Source of the DNA: Brasilonema sennae CENA114
GTDB taxonomy: Bacteria; Cyanobacteriota; Cyanobacteriia; Cyanobacteriales; Nostocaceae
Length of the DNA: 64,000 nucleotides
Direction: 5' to 3'
NCBI RefSeq assembly: GCF_006968745.1
Contig: NZ_CP030119.1
Location: 186,001 to 250,000, forward strand
The notes under the pieces were generated by a model. It had not been told where the DNA came from. It saw nothing but the letters and a program-made list of their open reading frames with translations, and did no database searches. A program made the position numbers and the translations under genes. Shown in pieces: positions 24,407 to 33,565 of the stretch. Each line of letters begins with the position of its first letter. The stretch's first letter is position 1.

Positions 24407-26926
24407 ATGTTTGATCCACAACAACAACGAATAGCAGATAATTATCTTCAAGTAGCTGATACTGCTGGTAAAGCAGCCTTGGAATTAGCCAAAATCTTGA
24501 TTAACACTTTTAAAAAGATTCAAGAAATACTTAAAGAACGGGAAGAAATAGATAAAATCGCAGTCGAGGTTGGCAAGGATACTTACAACCTCGTACCCGA
24601 TGAAACTACCCCTGGGGCTTACAAATGGGAAAAGGTAGATTTAAACCAGGAGGTAGGTAGTAGAGACACAGTAGTCTTCATGCCGGATATGTACATGGAT
24701 AATGTACAGTACAGCATGACAGTTGAATATAATACACAAAACGAACCTAGCAAATATCAAGCACAAACTATCGCCGCCCTAATTGTACAAGACGTACCTG
24801 ATTTAGGTGATAATTACACCACAGATTACGAACCTGTTATCAAGATAACTGCCTATACTGAATCAGGCGAGAAAACTATCATTTACGAACAAGATTCAAA
24901 AGGTAAATGTCGAATAAACTTAGTCACAGAAAATCTCTCTCAAGATGAAATTATAGATGTAGCTTACGAACCAATCGTAAAACTACTACCTCCTTCATCT
25001 GATATGATTCCAAATTATCAATCTCCCATTTTTTTAGAATCTAATAGTAATTTTCAGTATGAACGGAACGTAAATAATCAGCTTTTTAAAATTCTAATAA
25101 ACCAACTCAAACATCTATCCATAGTAGCAAATGATAAAATGTCATCGCAACTGTTAAATAATAACAAAATGGAAGAAGATGCAACATATTTAATGACTAC
25201 TGATGCCAAAGATATTCAATCATTAGAATATACTCCAATAGAAGATGCACCGCCGTCAGAAGAGACAGTTGTGTTTCTAGAAGATATAGATATTAGCAAT
25301 CCTCCAGATTTTGATGATGCACCAGATGAAGATGAGAAAATTATTGTGGTCATTCAGAATAATGAGGAAACAGAATTAATAGATAATACTGGTGCAACAT
25401 TTCTATCAAAACCAAGTAATCAGATAGATAACCAACCTTCAAATATTGAAAATACTAACTCCATAGTATTAATCATATCAGAGAAAGCCGAAGAGAAGTT
25501 TGAAGAATCTGTCATCAACAACCTTCAGGAAGAGGTAGAAAATCATGAAAATTATACTTCCGAAGAAAAAATTACTAATAATAAGAAACCTGTTGAAGAA
25601 GAAAGCCCAAGCAGAACTCCGAAAAGAGAAAATTTGGAGGAAGAGGAACAATATACTGGTCAATATACTTACCAACAAGCAGCCAACTCCGAGGGGGTAG
25701 AACCGCAAGCGCAACAGTGGGCACGTCAAGTAGAAGTACCAGTATACGAGATAAAAAACAAACGAGCAGAAAAAGAACGTTACAACGGCGAAAACAAAGA
25801 TATTGTCCAAGCTGCAACCGAAATGTTGAAAAAATATAAAACCATCGAGCAAGATGGTTCTCGTATTTACAGAAGTGATGCTTTTGTAATTCGGCAAGAA
25901 GGGGATACCATCAGCATCCACCGCCGCAGTGACGAACTTCAGGGTTGGAACAACTCCTTGATAGAGTTTAAACCTGGTAAGGCAAACAAAGAACCCAAAA
26001 TCACCAAACAGCCTAAAGAAATGTTAGGGGTAGAACGTCAGGAATTTTTGATGGTAAACGAACACCTCCAGGATAAGGGTAAACTACCTGACTTGAATTC
26101 TTCAGATATCCGGGATGTGGCAAATACACTTGGTTCTCTTGCGCCTGCTGGTACTATCAAAACTCTTGAGGTATTCAAACAAAACGAGATGCTGGATACT
26201 CTCAACAACATACTCCTGACAGCAGGGAAGGATGAACTCGCCGTAGGAGAATTTACCATTAAACGCACCCGTGATCCTCAAGGAAAAAAAGCCAGCCTGC
26301 AACTATTTAAAACCACCGAGGAAAGAGGTACTCAGGAACTTGTCCGGTTTGATCTGACTAAAACCGAAGCTGGCATTACCAAAGAAGTCAGTAAAATGAA
26401 TATCTCTGACTACGATATCAACCAAATGAAGTTTATTGCCCAAAACGCCCAAAAGCTTAACCTAGAACAAATCTTCGGTAACGAACAGCCTACCGCCGCA
26501 CCCGCACCCACACCCAAAGAACAACCAATACAAGCAGCCATGCATATCCCCGTTAAAGTTCACCCCTATATCGCCGAGGAATGGGCAAACATGGTCAAGT
26601 ATGGTGGTCCTGACTGGGGAGGGGCGATGAACCAGGGTAATGCAGAAATTCAAGAGCGCATAAAAGACAACGACGGCAAGTTGCCAATTGCTGAGCAGCG
26701 GGAAATGTACTTCAAAATTTTGACCTACAAGACTGATAAAGCCCAGAAAAGGGGTGAACAAGTCGTAGATTTTGTTCCTCTCAAGGATATTATGAATGAC
26801 TTACAAACATGGCGCGCTCAAGAAATCAAAATACAGTATACCCCTACAGAACATATCTCCTCCCCCCAACGCCAAACCGTCGCTACTGTTACACCTAACG
26901 TCAAGTCAGCAGGAGTGGAATTTTGA
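24407..26926 (+). CDS. large plasmid protein of unknown role, 839 residues
   Basis: An 839-residue soluble protein at the end of the secretion locus. The first 60 residues are a coiled coil (LAKILINTFKKIQEILKEREEID). Residues 240-420 are acidic and low-complexity. The C-terminal 400 residues are more conserved-looking: EIKNKRAEKERYNGENKDIVQAATEMLKKYKTIEQDGSRIYRSDAFVIRQEGDTISIHRRSDELQGW, then KEMLGVERQEFLMVNEHLQDKGKLPDL, and a C-terminal domain with HPYIAEEWANMVKYGGPDWGGAMNQ. No HUH or other relaxase motif was found. Its position, directly behind the coupling protein, suggests a processing or accessory factor of transfer. That is inference. Confidence 0.5.
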   Translation: MFDPQQQRIADNYLQVADTAGKAALELAKILINTFKKIQEILKEREEIDKIAVEVGKDTYNLVPDETTPGAYKWEKVDLNQEVGSRDTVVFMPDMYMDNVQYSMTVEYNTQNEPSKYQAQTIAALIVQDVPDLGDNYTTDYEPVIKITAYTESGEKTIIYEQDSKGKCRINLVTENLSQDEIIDVAYEPIVKLLPPSSDMIPNYQSPIFLESNSNFQYERNVNNQLFKILINQLKHLSIVANDKMSSQLLNNNKMEEDATYLMTTDAKDIQSLEYTPIEDAPPSEETVVFLEDIDISNPPDFDDAPDEDEKIIVVIQNNEETELIDNTGATFLSKPSNQIDNQPSNIENTNSIVLIISEKAEEKFEESVINNLQEEVENHENYTSEEKITNNKKPVEEESPSRTPKRENLEEEEQYTGQYTYQQAANSEGVEPQAQQWARQVEVPVYEIKNKRAEKERYNGENKDIVQAATEMLKKYKTIEQDGSRIYRSDAFVIRQEGDTISIHRRSDELQGWNNSLIEFKPGKANKEPKITKQPKEMLGVERQEFLMVNEHLQDKGKLPDLNSSDIRDVANTLGSLAPAGTIKTLEVFKQNEMLDTLNNILLTAGKDELAVGEFTIKRTRDPQGKKASLQLFKTTEERGTQELVRFDLTKTEAGITKEVSKMNISDYDINQMKFIAQNAQKLNLEQIFGNEQPTAAPAPTPKEQPIQAAMHIPVKVHPYIAEEWANMVKYGGPDWGGAMNQGNAEIQERIKDNDGKLPIAEQREMYFKILTYKTDKAQKRGEQVVDFVPLKDIMNDLQTWRAQEIKIQYTPTEHISSPQRQTVATVTPNVKSAGVEF

Positions 26927-27185
26927 CACTCTCTAGGAAGACAGCAGGGAGATTTTAAGAAATTGCTCCCAATTCACTATGTGAAGCACTCATGCTTCAA
27001 AAATACAGTATTTTGTGATCGCCAAGAAAGTACTTTTTGCGGTTGAAATCGATATTCTTGAGGACAAGCCCAACTCGATTGAAGTCACTGTGTAAGCAGA
27101 ACAATCAGCAAAAGCGACGCTCACCTTTGCGTATCATTCAAGTTAAAACTTCTACAAATGTGGTGATTGCACAGAGCGCAGCACC
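26927..27185. other. short spacer
   Basis: Only an A+T-rich leader and a weak, non-coding frame were seen here. It separates the secretion locus from minus-strand genes. Confidence 0.3.
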
Positions 27186-27692
27186 CTACTCCTTAACCGT
27201 CACCACCAACTCTTGCAACAGAGCGTCATTCACCTGCTGCAAATGTTCGTTTGAATTCTCCATTACATCAAAAGCCTGCTGCACCGTGTTCCTGATTTCT
27301 GCTGGCAGTGCTTCAAACTTGTCTGCGTTAAGAATGACGATGCGACAACCAGGATAGGGCATGAAGTCGCTAAACGGTTCCATGCCAGCTTCAATTAGAG
27401 TTCGGGAAAGTTCAATGATGGGATGACACGGTTTGTTGTTGTCCTCGGCGCAGTTGATTTCCCCAGCAAAATACCCGCACAACCAGCTGCAGATGTCGGT
27501 GTCGTCACAGAATGCTGTCAAACAACCCGCCACCACTTGCTTATTTAAGTTAACAGACAGATTGTCAAATATTTGGTCAAGCGCTTCTGGATTGCGTTTT
27601 TGGCAGTAACGCACCGCTTGCTCAACTAACTTATCGGTTTTTGTGGATCGGGGTTGCCCAAAGCCTTTGGCAGACATGGTACTCTCGCTCAA
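27186..27692 (-). CDS. hypothetical protein, 168 residues
   Basis: A soluble protein (MSESTMSAKGFGQPRSTKTDKLVEQAVRYCQKRNPEALDQIFDNLSVNLNKQVV...) with several cysteines (CLTAFCDDTDICSWLCGYF) and a helical tail (LPAEIRNTVQQAFDVMENSNEHLQQVNDALLQELVVTVKE). No family is recognised. Its start overlaps the stop of the upstream 74-codon gene, so the two form a small operon. Confidence 0.5.
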   Translation of the reverse strand: MSESTMSAKGFGQPRSTKTDKLVEQAVRYCQKRNPEALDQIFDNLSVNLNKQVVAGCLTAFCDDTDICSWLCGYFAGEINCAEDNNKPCHPIIELSRTLIEAGMEPFSDFMPYPGCRIVILNADKFEALPAEIRNTVQQAFDVMENSNEHLQQVNDALLQELVVTVKE

Positions 27693-27913
27693 TTAGAAGT
27701 TAAGGGAATTGTAGCCCAGTGCGATCGCGCTTCTTGCTCTGTTAAAATCATCACAGCTTGACTCATCGACTCAAACAAGTCATGAATCTTTTCTACGTTT
27801 TCAGAAATCGGTTGGATTAGCACCTGTCGGCTCAATACCCGGTACAGCCTACCATCTGCGCTTATCAAAAAACTCCGTAGATAAAATTGTAACTTTTGTA
27901 TATAAATTACCAT
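27689..27913 (-). CDS. hypothetical protein, 74 residues
   Basis: A small protein (MVIYIQKLQFYLRSFLISADGRLYRVLSRQVLIQPISENVEKIHDLFESMSQAVMILTEQEARSHWATI). Its stop overlaps the next gene's start, so the two are translationally coupled. The pair resembles small regulatory or toxin-antitoxin-like modules in layout, but no family is recognised. Confidence 0.4.
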   Translation of the reverse strand: MVIYIQKLQFYLRSFLISADGRLYRVLSRQVLIQPISENVEKIHDLFESMSQAVMILTEQEARSHWATIPLTSN

Positions 27914-27941
27914 TTAAGCGTATGAAGAAAGTTTGGAACAA

Positions 27942-28377
27942 TCAATCCCATGATCGCGCTAACGGATCAATTGGTATATCTGGATCAATCTCAATCACAG
28001 TGATTTTGGCATTCTCAACCACCGTATTTCCCATAATCGTATTGTGCATTGCCTCAAACTTTGATTCTTCAGAAGCAATGCGTTCGTAGTGCAAAATGAC
28101 ATGATAATGCTTGGCAATTGGCTCTGAGCGAGTCTAATCGTTCCACTGTGTCCCAATCTATATTTTGTCGTTCTTGAGCCATCTGGCGATACTCCGAGGC
28201 TAGCTGCTCTAAGGCAATTGCAATCGCGTGTTCCTTTGTTTGACCGTAGCATTGCAAATTTTCTTGTGAAAAATCACCCAAATCCGGTGACATCTGACAA
28301 ATGTAGTGTCCATTGTCTTGAGGCAGCACTGTGATCGTAATAGTTCCAGTTATGCTCACAGGGTTCACGTCAGTCAT
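27942..28377 (-). pseudogene. frameshifted hypothetical gene
   Basis: The first frame (MTDVNPVSITGTITITVLPQDNGHYICQMSPDLGDF...DWDTVERLDSLRA) continues with good coding character in the next frame as EPIAKHYHVILHYERIASEESKFEAMHNTI...IEIDPDIPIDPLARSW and a stop at 27942. A one-base shift near 28115 joins them. The conserved-looking C-terminus suggests recent decay or a sequencing error. No family name is offered. Confidence 0.55.
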
Positions 28378-28733
28378 ATTAACCGTGCTGACAAATTTAG
28401 GAGAATATGCTCATGGTTAAATTGTAAGCGATCGCCCTACTGTGACTTTTCACGTTTGTGTTTTTCGATTTCGGCGATATCAGCTGTTTCGATTTGGTGC
28501 GCGCAAACGCTTGAACCTACTTTAACACTCTACATCCAGTGGGGTCGCCGATGCTAAAGAAGGTTCGATATATAAAAAGTTACACTTAATTTATTAACAA
28601 TGACGGGAAATCAGTTAATGTACGATTATGCTGTGATAAGCAAAGCTTGCTGCCAAAGGCAGATCGCACTTGCAGGTATCCTGGTTAAACTCCTAGTTGC
28701 CGTAACGTTAGGCTAACTGTCCGTACCAGAGTA
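28378..28733. other. 356-bp intergenic region
   Basis: It contains GCGATCGC (28428-28435), a HIP1 site, and no coding frame. The sequence before 28734 shows no strong ribosome site. Confidence 0.3.
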
Positions 28734-29786
28734 ATGAGTATGGCTAAAACTAAGAAATCAGAAAACGTTCCCAACGCGATGCAAGAAAAGTTCAATGGCA
28801 TTGTAGCGATAACGGATGATTTTGCCAAACAACATTTGAACGATGAATATGCCCAGTTACTCCGCTTTGCGACAGCAGCTTTATGTCGCAAGAAACCATC
28901 TCCACTAGCAAAGGGTAGGGAGAAAACTTGGGCTTGTGGGATTACTCATGCTATCGGTATGGTCAATTTTCTCTTTGACCCTTCACAAGACCCCCACATT
29001 AGTGCCAAGGAAATTTATCAGTGGTTTGGTGTGAACCCTAGCACCGGGCAGTCGAAATCAAAACAGGTACGAGATACCCTGGATATGCATCAGATGGACC
29101 CTGATTGGTGTCTCTCCAGTAAGTTAGACGACAACCCCATGACTTGGATGATTTCTGTTGATGGATTTATCTTGGATGCAAGGTTTACACCCCGAGAAAT
29201 TCAGGAAGTAGCATATACACAGGGCTTAATTCCTTATATTCCGGACAATGGTGAATCGGAGTATATTGGTGACAAGCAAGCATCACCCCATCATGAAAAA
29301 GCAGTGAACCCTTCTCCAAATGCACTATATGTGCTGGATGTGTTTTTAATTGACGGTCCAATTACTGAAGAATTTATTGCGGAGAATTCAGTGGTGTCTC
29401 GAACAATTGAGATTAAAGGCAGCAATACTTTAGAGGATCTCCATAAAATTATCTTCAAGGCATTCGACCGCCAAGAAGAGCATATGTACGAATTTCAAGT
29501 GGGAGGAAGTGGCCCGCAAGATCCAAATGCAAGACGGTACTGCTTGAAACAAGCATTTTCAAGTTCCGGTTTGACACAAACGCCTACAGGGGATGTGTCT
29601 AGTACTTCAATTGCTTCGCTGGGCTTATCTATTGATGAGGCTTTTGGTTACTGGTTCGATTTTGGTGATGATTGGTGGCACCAGATTAATGTAACAAACA
29701 TCGTAGACAAGGCTCAATCGGGCAAGTATCCCAGAATAACTAAGCGGGTTGGGGCTAGCCCTCCTCAATACGCGGATTTTGAGTAG
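28734..29786 (+). CDS. pRiA4b ORF3-like protein with DUF6398-like N-terminus
   Basis: A 350-residue protein. The N-terminal half (about 10-140) has the helical DUF6398-type pattern (VPNAMQEKFNGIVAITDDFAKQHLNDEYAQLLRFATAALCRK). The C-terminal half is the pRiA4b ORF3-like domain: LDVFLIDGPITEEFIAENSVVSRTIEIKGSNTLEDLHKIIFKAFDRQEEHMYEF, followed by FGYWFDFGDDWWHQI. This domain is common on plasmids and in defence or mobile regions. Its biochemical role is unknown. ATG at 28734 or 28740 (MAKTKKSENV) are both possible starts. Confidence 0.75.
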   Translation: MSMAKTKKSENVPNAMQEKFNGIVAITDDFAKQHLNDEYAQLLRFATAALCRKKPSPLAKGREKTWACGITHAIGMVNFLFDPSQDPHISAKEIYQWFGVNPSTGQSKSKQVRDTLDMHQMDPDWCLSSKLDDNPMTWMISVDGFILDARFTPREIQEVAYTQGLIPYIPDNGESEYIGDKQASPHHEKAVNPSPNALYVLDVFLIDGPITEEFIAENSVVSRTIEIKGSNTLEDLHKIIFKAFDRQEEHMYEFQVGGSGPQDPNARRYCLKQAFSSSGLTQTPTGDVSSTSIASLGLSIDEAFGYWFDFGDDWWHQINVTNIVDKAQSGKYPRITKRVGASPPQYADFE

Positions 29787-29825
29787 GAGAAAAAGCGTAA
29801 CGAACAAATTATCTTTTCTCCTACG
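29784..29825. terminator. inverted repeat / terminator-like hairpin
   Basis: GTAGGAGAAAA (29784-29794) pairs with TTTTCTCCTAC (29815-29825) around a 20-base loop. The left arm overlaps the stop codon of the pRiA4b-like gene. It may end this transcript. Confidence 0.55.
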
Positions 29826-29913
29826 CTACTCAACAGGACGGTCTTGTTCTTCGGAGTATGTCACTTAACGATATTTTTATACAAGCTCAATTTTTAAAGA
29901 AAGATTACTAAAT

Positions 29914-30729
29914 ATGCGTCGTCGAACTATTGACATTGGAGAAAAGTTTGGTTATTGGCAAGTCATTGAAAATAAAGGGACAGAAATACTATGCCAGTGC
30001 ACAGCATGTGGAACAAGAAGAGAAGTATTTAAGTTTAATCTTCTCAACGGCAAAACAAAAAGCTGTGGATGCATTAAAAAAGGAAATCTTTTAGAAATAG
30101 GAGAAACCTTTGGCAAGTTAACAGTAATTGATAACCAAGAAATACAACAAGCAGGTAGATTTGTAAAAGTTCTAGTACTTTGTAGCTGCGGAATTGAGAA
30201 ATATGTCTATAAGCATAGCTTAATTGCTGGTAATACCCTAAGCTGTGGCTGTGGAAGAAAGAAGCCAATCAAAATCACAAGCGAAAACCCAAGAGAATAC
30301 CACTCATGGAACTATATTAAACAAGTTTGTTATAACAAGAAACACCCCTTTTATAAAAAACATGGCGGTTGTGGAATCGAAGTACATCCAGATTGGAAAG
30401 ATAATTTTAACCAATTCTTTTTAGATATAGGAACCGCTCCCAATAATACAATTATCGCCCGTATCGATCCCACTGGGAATTATGCACCTGGCAATTGTTT
30501 TTGGAGCAACCGCAAAAAATATTGGCAAGAACTCGAACGAGCAGAAATCAACAAATTTATCAAAAGCTTTTACACCAGTACAGGTCAAGACAAAAAGGTA
30601 AAGATATCTGAATCAACTATTCGCCTGATACTACTGGAACACATGAACGGGGAGGCCAATATAAACAACATTGCTCGCAAATTTAACATCTCTAAAGATG
30701 ATGTATTAAATATAATTATTAATATTTGA
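29914..30729 (+). CDS. zinc-finger, HNH/AP2-like mobile-element endonuclease candidate
   Basis: A 271-residue protein. Two repeated zinc-ribbon-like modules cover the first 120 residues (CQCTACGTRREVF ... TKSCGCIKKG; then CSCGIEKYVY ... TLSCGCGRKK). The stretch HGGCGIEVHPDWKDNFNQFFLDIGTAPNNTIIARIDPTGNYAPGNCFWSNRKKYWQ is the DNA-contacting domain typical of phage and mobile HNH/AP2-type homing endonucleases. A C-terminal HTH-like part follows (INNIARKFNISKDDVLNIII). Such proteins move between phages and plasmids. Role is inferred; cleavage activity is not shown. Confidence 0.6.
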   Translation: MRRRTIDIGEKFGYWQVIENKGTEILCQCTACGTRREVFKFNLLNGKTKSCGCIKKGNLLEIGETFGKLTVIDNQEIQQAGRFVKVLVLCSCGIEKYVYKHSLIAGNTLSCGCGRKKPIKITSENPREYHSWNYIKQVCYNKKHPFYKKHGGCGIEVHPDWKDNFNQFFLDIGTAPNNTIIARIDPTGNYAPGNCFWSNRKKYWQELERAEINKFIKSFYTSTGQDKKVKISESTIRLILLEHMNGEANINNIARKFNISKDDVLNIIINI

Positions 30730-30884
30730 CACTCGTCGATCAAGAAGACCTATCAGTAGCGCGTCATTAACATTGTTAGATCATGATTCGTCTATTTCAC
30801 GAGATTCGCCTGTTTCTGCCATTGCGCCTGTTTCTTTGTACGTTGTATACTTAAGCAAGATGGCAATCCTAAAAGACAAAACCT

Positions 30885-31349
30885 ATGGCTACGCTTCGCC
30901 CATCTGATCCTCTCATTCCTACTCCCGAAGTCGCTACCATGGCTGAAGCGGCGTTGTATTCTCTGGGACAATTTCTTGACAATCCACCCGACAAGATAAC
31001 ACTCGCAATCATCGAACCGCCTCTTGCGAACGCGGAAATCACTCTTTCAGGCGACATGTTTCGGCTTGTAACCGAAGTCCTAAAGACGATCAGCAAAGGA
31101 CATCCGGTCACCATCCTACCTTTACAGGCAGAACTCTCGACACAGGAAGCTGCAGACATACTCAACGTCTCACGTCCCTATTTAGTCAAACTACTCGACT
31201 CTGGAACAATCCCTTCTCGTAAAGTCGGAGTCTATCGGCGCGTACTCGCCTCTGATGTTTTACAGTATAAGCAACAGAACGAAGCAGCTCGCCATCAAGC
31301 GCTCGACGAGTTGACAAAACAGGCACAGGAACTCGACATGGGATATTGA
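30885..31349 (+). CDS. excisionase-type HTH antitoxin
   Basis: A 154-residue protein. The C-terminal part carries a MerR/excisionase-like helix-turn-helix: ELSTQEAADILNVSRPYLVKLLDSGTIPSRKVGVYRRVLASDVLQY (about 85-130). The N-terminal half is a helical dimerisation-type domain. It precedes a PIN-type toxin gene by 3 bases, the classic order of this PIN/antitoxin class. The toxin is broken, so the antitoxin may persist alone. Its G+C-rich codon use (CTC, ACG, TCC) differs from the plasmid core, suggesting recent acquisition. Confidence 0.75.
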   Translation: MATLRPSDPLIPTPEVATMAEAALYSLGQFLDNPPDKITLAIIEPPLANAEITLSGDMFRLVTEVLKTISKGHPVTILPLQAELSTQEAADILNVSRPYLVKLLDSGTIPSRKVGVYRRVLASDVLQYKQQNEAARHQALDELTKQAQELDMGY

Positions 31350-31352
31350 TGG

Positions 31353-31935
31353 ATGTCTGTTGCCGTTGCCCTCCTTGATGCATGTGTCTTGTATCCTGCT
31401 CCTTTACGCGACTTCCTTATGCGTCTTGCCACCACTGGTAGTTACAAACCTCGCTGGTCGGCAATGATACACGATGAATGGATACGCAACGTCTGTGCAA
31501 ATCGGCCTGACCTCTCACTTGCATACTTGGAACGCACGCGCACCTTAATGGATCTGCATGTCGAGGATGCACTTGTAGAAGGGTACGAAACCATTATTCC
31601 TACACTGTCACTGCCAGATGCTGACGATCGCCATATCCTTGCAGCCGCAATTGTCGGTCAGTGTGACACCATCATTACCTTCAATTTAAAAGATTTTCCT
31701 CAAGAGACGTTAGCCCCCTATCGGATCGAGGCTGTGCATCAGTCATGCGTTTGTCATGCGCTGCATTGAAGTATCTCTGGATGCGGTGTATCGTACGGTA
31801 CTCCGACAGCAACAAGCGCTCAAAAATCCGACAAAGACACTTGAGGAGGTGTTGTCAGCACTAGAACGAAACGGATTGAAAGACACTGTCCGCACGTTGC
31901 GCTCTCATCACATAAGTATACGTCTTAGCGATTGA
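31353..31935 (+). pseudogene. frameshifted PIN-domain toxin
   Basis: The N-terminal frame (VALLDACVLYPAPLRDFLMRLA...HDEWIRN...LPDADDRHILAAAIVGQCDTIITFNLKDFP) has the acidic residues of a PIN ribonuclease, beginning at D9. The protein normally continues another 60 residues. That continuation is present in a different frame (HAFVMRCIEVSLDAVYRTVLRQQQALKNPTKTLEEVLSALERNGLKDTV...) to a stop at 31933-31935. A shift near 31745-31760 separates them. The catalytic core is intact in frame one, so residual activity cannot be excluded. Confidence 0.75.
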
Positions 31936-31942
31936 TGATGCT

Positions 31943-32228
31943 CTATTGCAGAGATTGTGGAATACGCTCATCACCGTACTTCTGCTGATGCCAATACGGA
32001 TAGATCGGTGGTGTAGCGCTGACTGAACGGAGTCGTTTCAATTCGTCCGGTGTCAACTCCCAATTTGCTGCACAGAGATTATCTTTGAGTTGCTGCTCCA
32101 GGGCGGGCTCCAATAATGACCGATGTAATACCAGGTTGACGCAAAAGCCAATTGAGCGCCACCTGAGCAACGGTGACTCCACGGTTACGAGCTATTTCAT
32201 CCAAAACTTCTACAATATCTTGAACCCT
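31943..32228 (-). pseudogene. aldo/keto reductase 3' remnant
   Basis: The minus strand reads DIVEVLDEIARNRGVTVAQVALNWLLRQPGITSVIIGA and, after a one-base shift, LEQQLKDNLCAANWELTPDELKRLRSVSATPPIYPYWHQQKYGDERIPQ. This is the C-terminal end of an aldo/keto reductase, with the IPG/R-like substrate pocket and the NADP-binding tail. Everything upstream is missing. It marks a rearrangement scar beside the toxin-antitoxin block. Confidence 0.8.
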
Positions 32229-32393
32229 CCCCGCGAAGACAGCGACGGGGATTCACGCCACATCCTCGGTTGACTTTTTGCTCGATTCAGCTATCTGTTT
32301 TAAAACGAATGATGGTTTGGTACTCCGGGGCATATTTAATCACCTCCTTGCTTTGTGCTATCCTCTACTTAGAATACCGTACCAGTTCTGAAT

Positions 32394-32585
32394 ATGTCAA
32401 CAGGGAAAGGAATAAAGAGGACAAGAAATCAACCAGCACTTCACTCTGAGCTTAAAGAATCTCACAGAATTCACCTCACGCCTACAGCATGGAGTAAATT
32501 GCAAAAAATGGCAGCAGTTAAAGGAACAAGCATAAGTGAACTTGTTGAGGGTTGGGCAAGAGAAAGCGATATTGACGGCGAATAA
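32394..32585 (+). CDS. small ribbon-helix-helix-like protein, 63 residues
   Basis: The C-terminal half (SHRIHLTPTAWSKLQKMAAVKGTSISELVEGWARE) has the strand-helix-helix spacing of CopG/Arc-type DNA-binding proteins, with a basic N-terminus (GKGIKRTRNQPA). Such proteins regulate plasmid copy number or toxin-antitoxin genes. No target site was found. The call rests on pattern only. Confidence 0.5.
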   Translation: MSTGKGIKRTRNQPALHSELKESHRIHLTPTAWSKLQKMAAVKGTSISELVEGWARESDIDGE

Positions 32586-32816
32586 ATTCGCCCGTGCCGG
32601 CATTCCACCCCGACATAAATGACGTACCTCGGTCAAGAAATTAAATGAATTGACCGAGGTACTTCGGGGCTATCTGCCTCCCGCGTTATTTTAGGTATGC
32701 TTTCTCCACGTCGCTAACCGTTCCAATATCACCAAGCGTCGCCCGCCGTGTCCCTTCTGGTTCTGGTTGACCGCGACGGTACTTACCGGTGAGGAAACCG
32801 ATCCTGCAAGAACTCA
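32586..32816. other. intergenic region
   Basis: It contains an inverted repeat (GACCGAGGTAC near 32650 against GTACCTCGGTC near 32622), a hairpin that probably terminates the small RHH-like gene. Nothing else is recognised. Confidence 0.4.
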
Positions 32817-33284
32817 TTAAAGTTCAAATTCAGAATTTCTGGATGGAAAAGCCTGAAATTGCCTTTGCCGCGCGACAGCTATCTGAGCAGGTGTGTCATA
32901 TTGAGTAGCTTTGGTTCCAAGTTTTAGCTCTTCAGCAAGGGTCAAGCCATCACCATCAGCATCACTCTCCAGTACTCGTGCTATCACATCTGCCGGAGCA
33001 ATCTGCGCCAACCTAGTCAAAGCCATTACCACAAATTCGTTCGACGCATCACAACTGTCTAGAAATTTAACAAAGTTAGTGGCATCTTGCTCCGTCATCT
33101 TGGCAGGATTTTTTATCCCCCCTTCAGCAAAAAAATCATTGTACAGGGCAATTTCGTTATCATTAAATTTCTCTTGTTTCGCCCGCTCAATTACCAGATT
33201 AACTTGAGAATTCTGCTGAAATTTCATAAGTAAATATCCACACACAATCCAGATTAACCTATACATTTCAATCGTCAAGTTCAT
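32817..33284 (-). CDS. hypothetical protein with an EF-hand-like loop
   Basis: A 155-residue protein, or 136 if it starts at the ATG at 33227 (MKFQQNSQVNL), which I find more likely. The C-terminal half contains DADGDGLTLAEELKLGT, an EF-hand-type or thrombospondin-type calcium loop (D-x-D-x-D-G). The rest is helical (EIALYNDFFAEGGIKNPAKMTEQDATNFVKFLDSC). The protein may bind calcium. No family is named. Confidence 0.5.
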   Translation of the reverse strand: MNLTIEMYRLIWIVCGYLLMKFQQNSQVNLVIERAKQEKFNDNEIALYNDFFAEGGIKNPAKMTEQDATNFVKFLDSCDASNEFVVMALTRLAQIAPADVIARVLESDADGDGLTLAEELKLGTKATQYDTPAQIAVARQRQFQAFPSRNSEFEL

Positions 33285-33565
33285 CTTATATTTTCTTAAA
33301 AATCACTCATAATTATAAAAAATAAAAAAAAGTCAACTCTATTTGCCTTGAAAATACGAGGAGTTAAAATCATAGTATATGTATCGTACCCCCTCAAAAT
33401 TTCGGGGTAGGGAGTCATTCTGGAATCCACGACCAACCAAATGGATTAGAATCAGATTTTTCCCAAATAATACTTCCCAAAGAAGGAATATCTCCAAACG
33501 GTAAAAGTCAAACCACCACTATCACTAACGCTTACTTGTTATAAACAACAAGTAGGTAATTTTTG
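33285..33565. other. divergent intergenic region
   Basis: A 281-bp A+T-rich gap between divergent genes probably holds both promoters. TCACTAACGCTTACTTGTTATAAACAACAAGTAGG near 33520-33553 contains the inverted repeat ACTTGTT/AACAAGT, a possible operator or terminator. Confidence 0.35.

Noticed and set aside
24407..26926. 839-residue protein as the missing relaxase
   Set aside because: No H-x-H-x-x-x-H or HUH motif and no catalytic tyrosine context could be found by eye, so I left it as unknown.
33285..33565. Replication origin with iterons
   Set aside because: I looked for repeated 15-22 bp units here and at 54.9-55.1 kb; none was visible by eye, so no origin is claimed.
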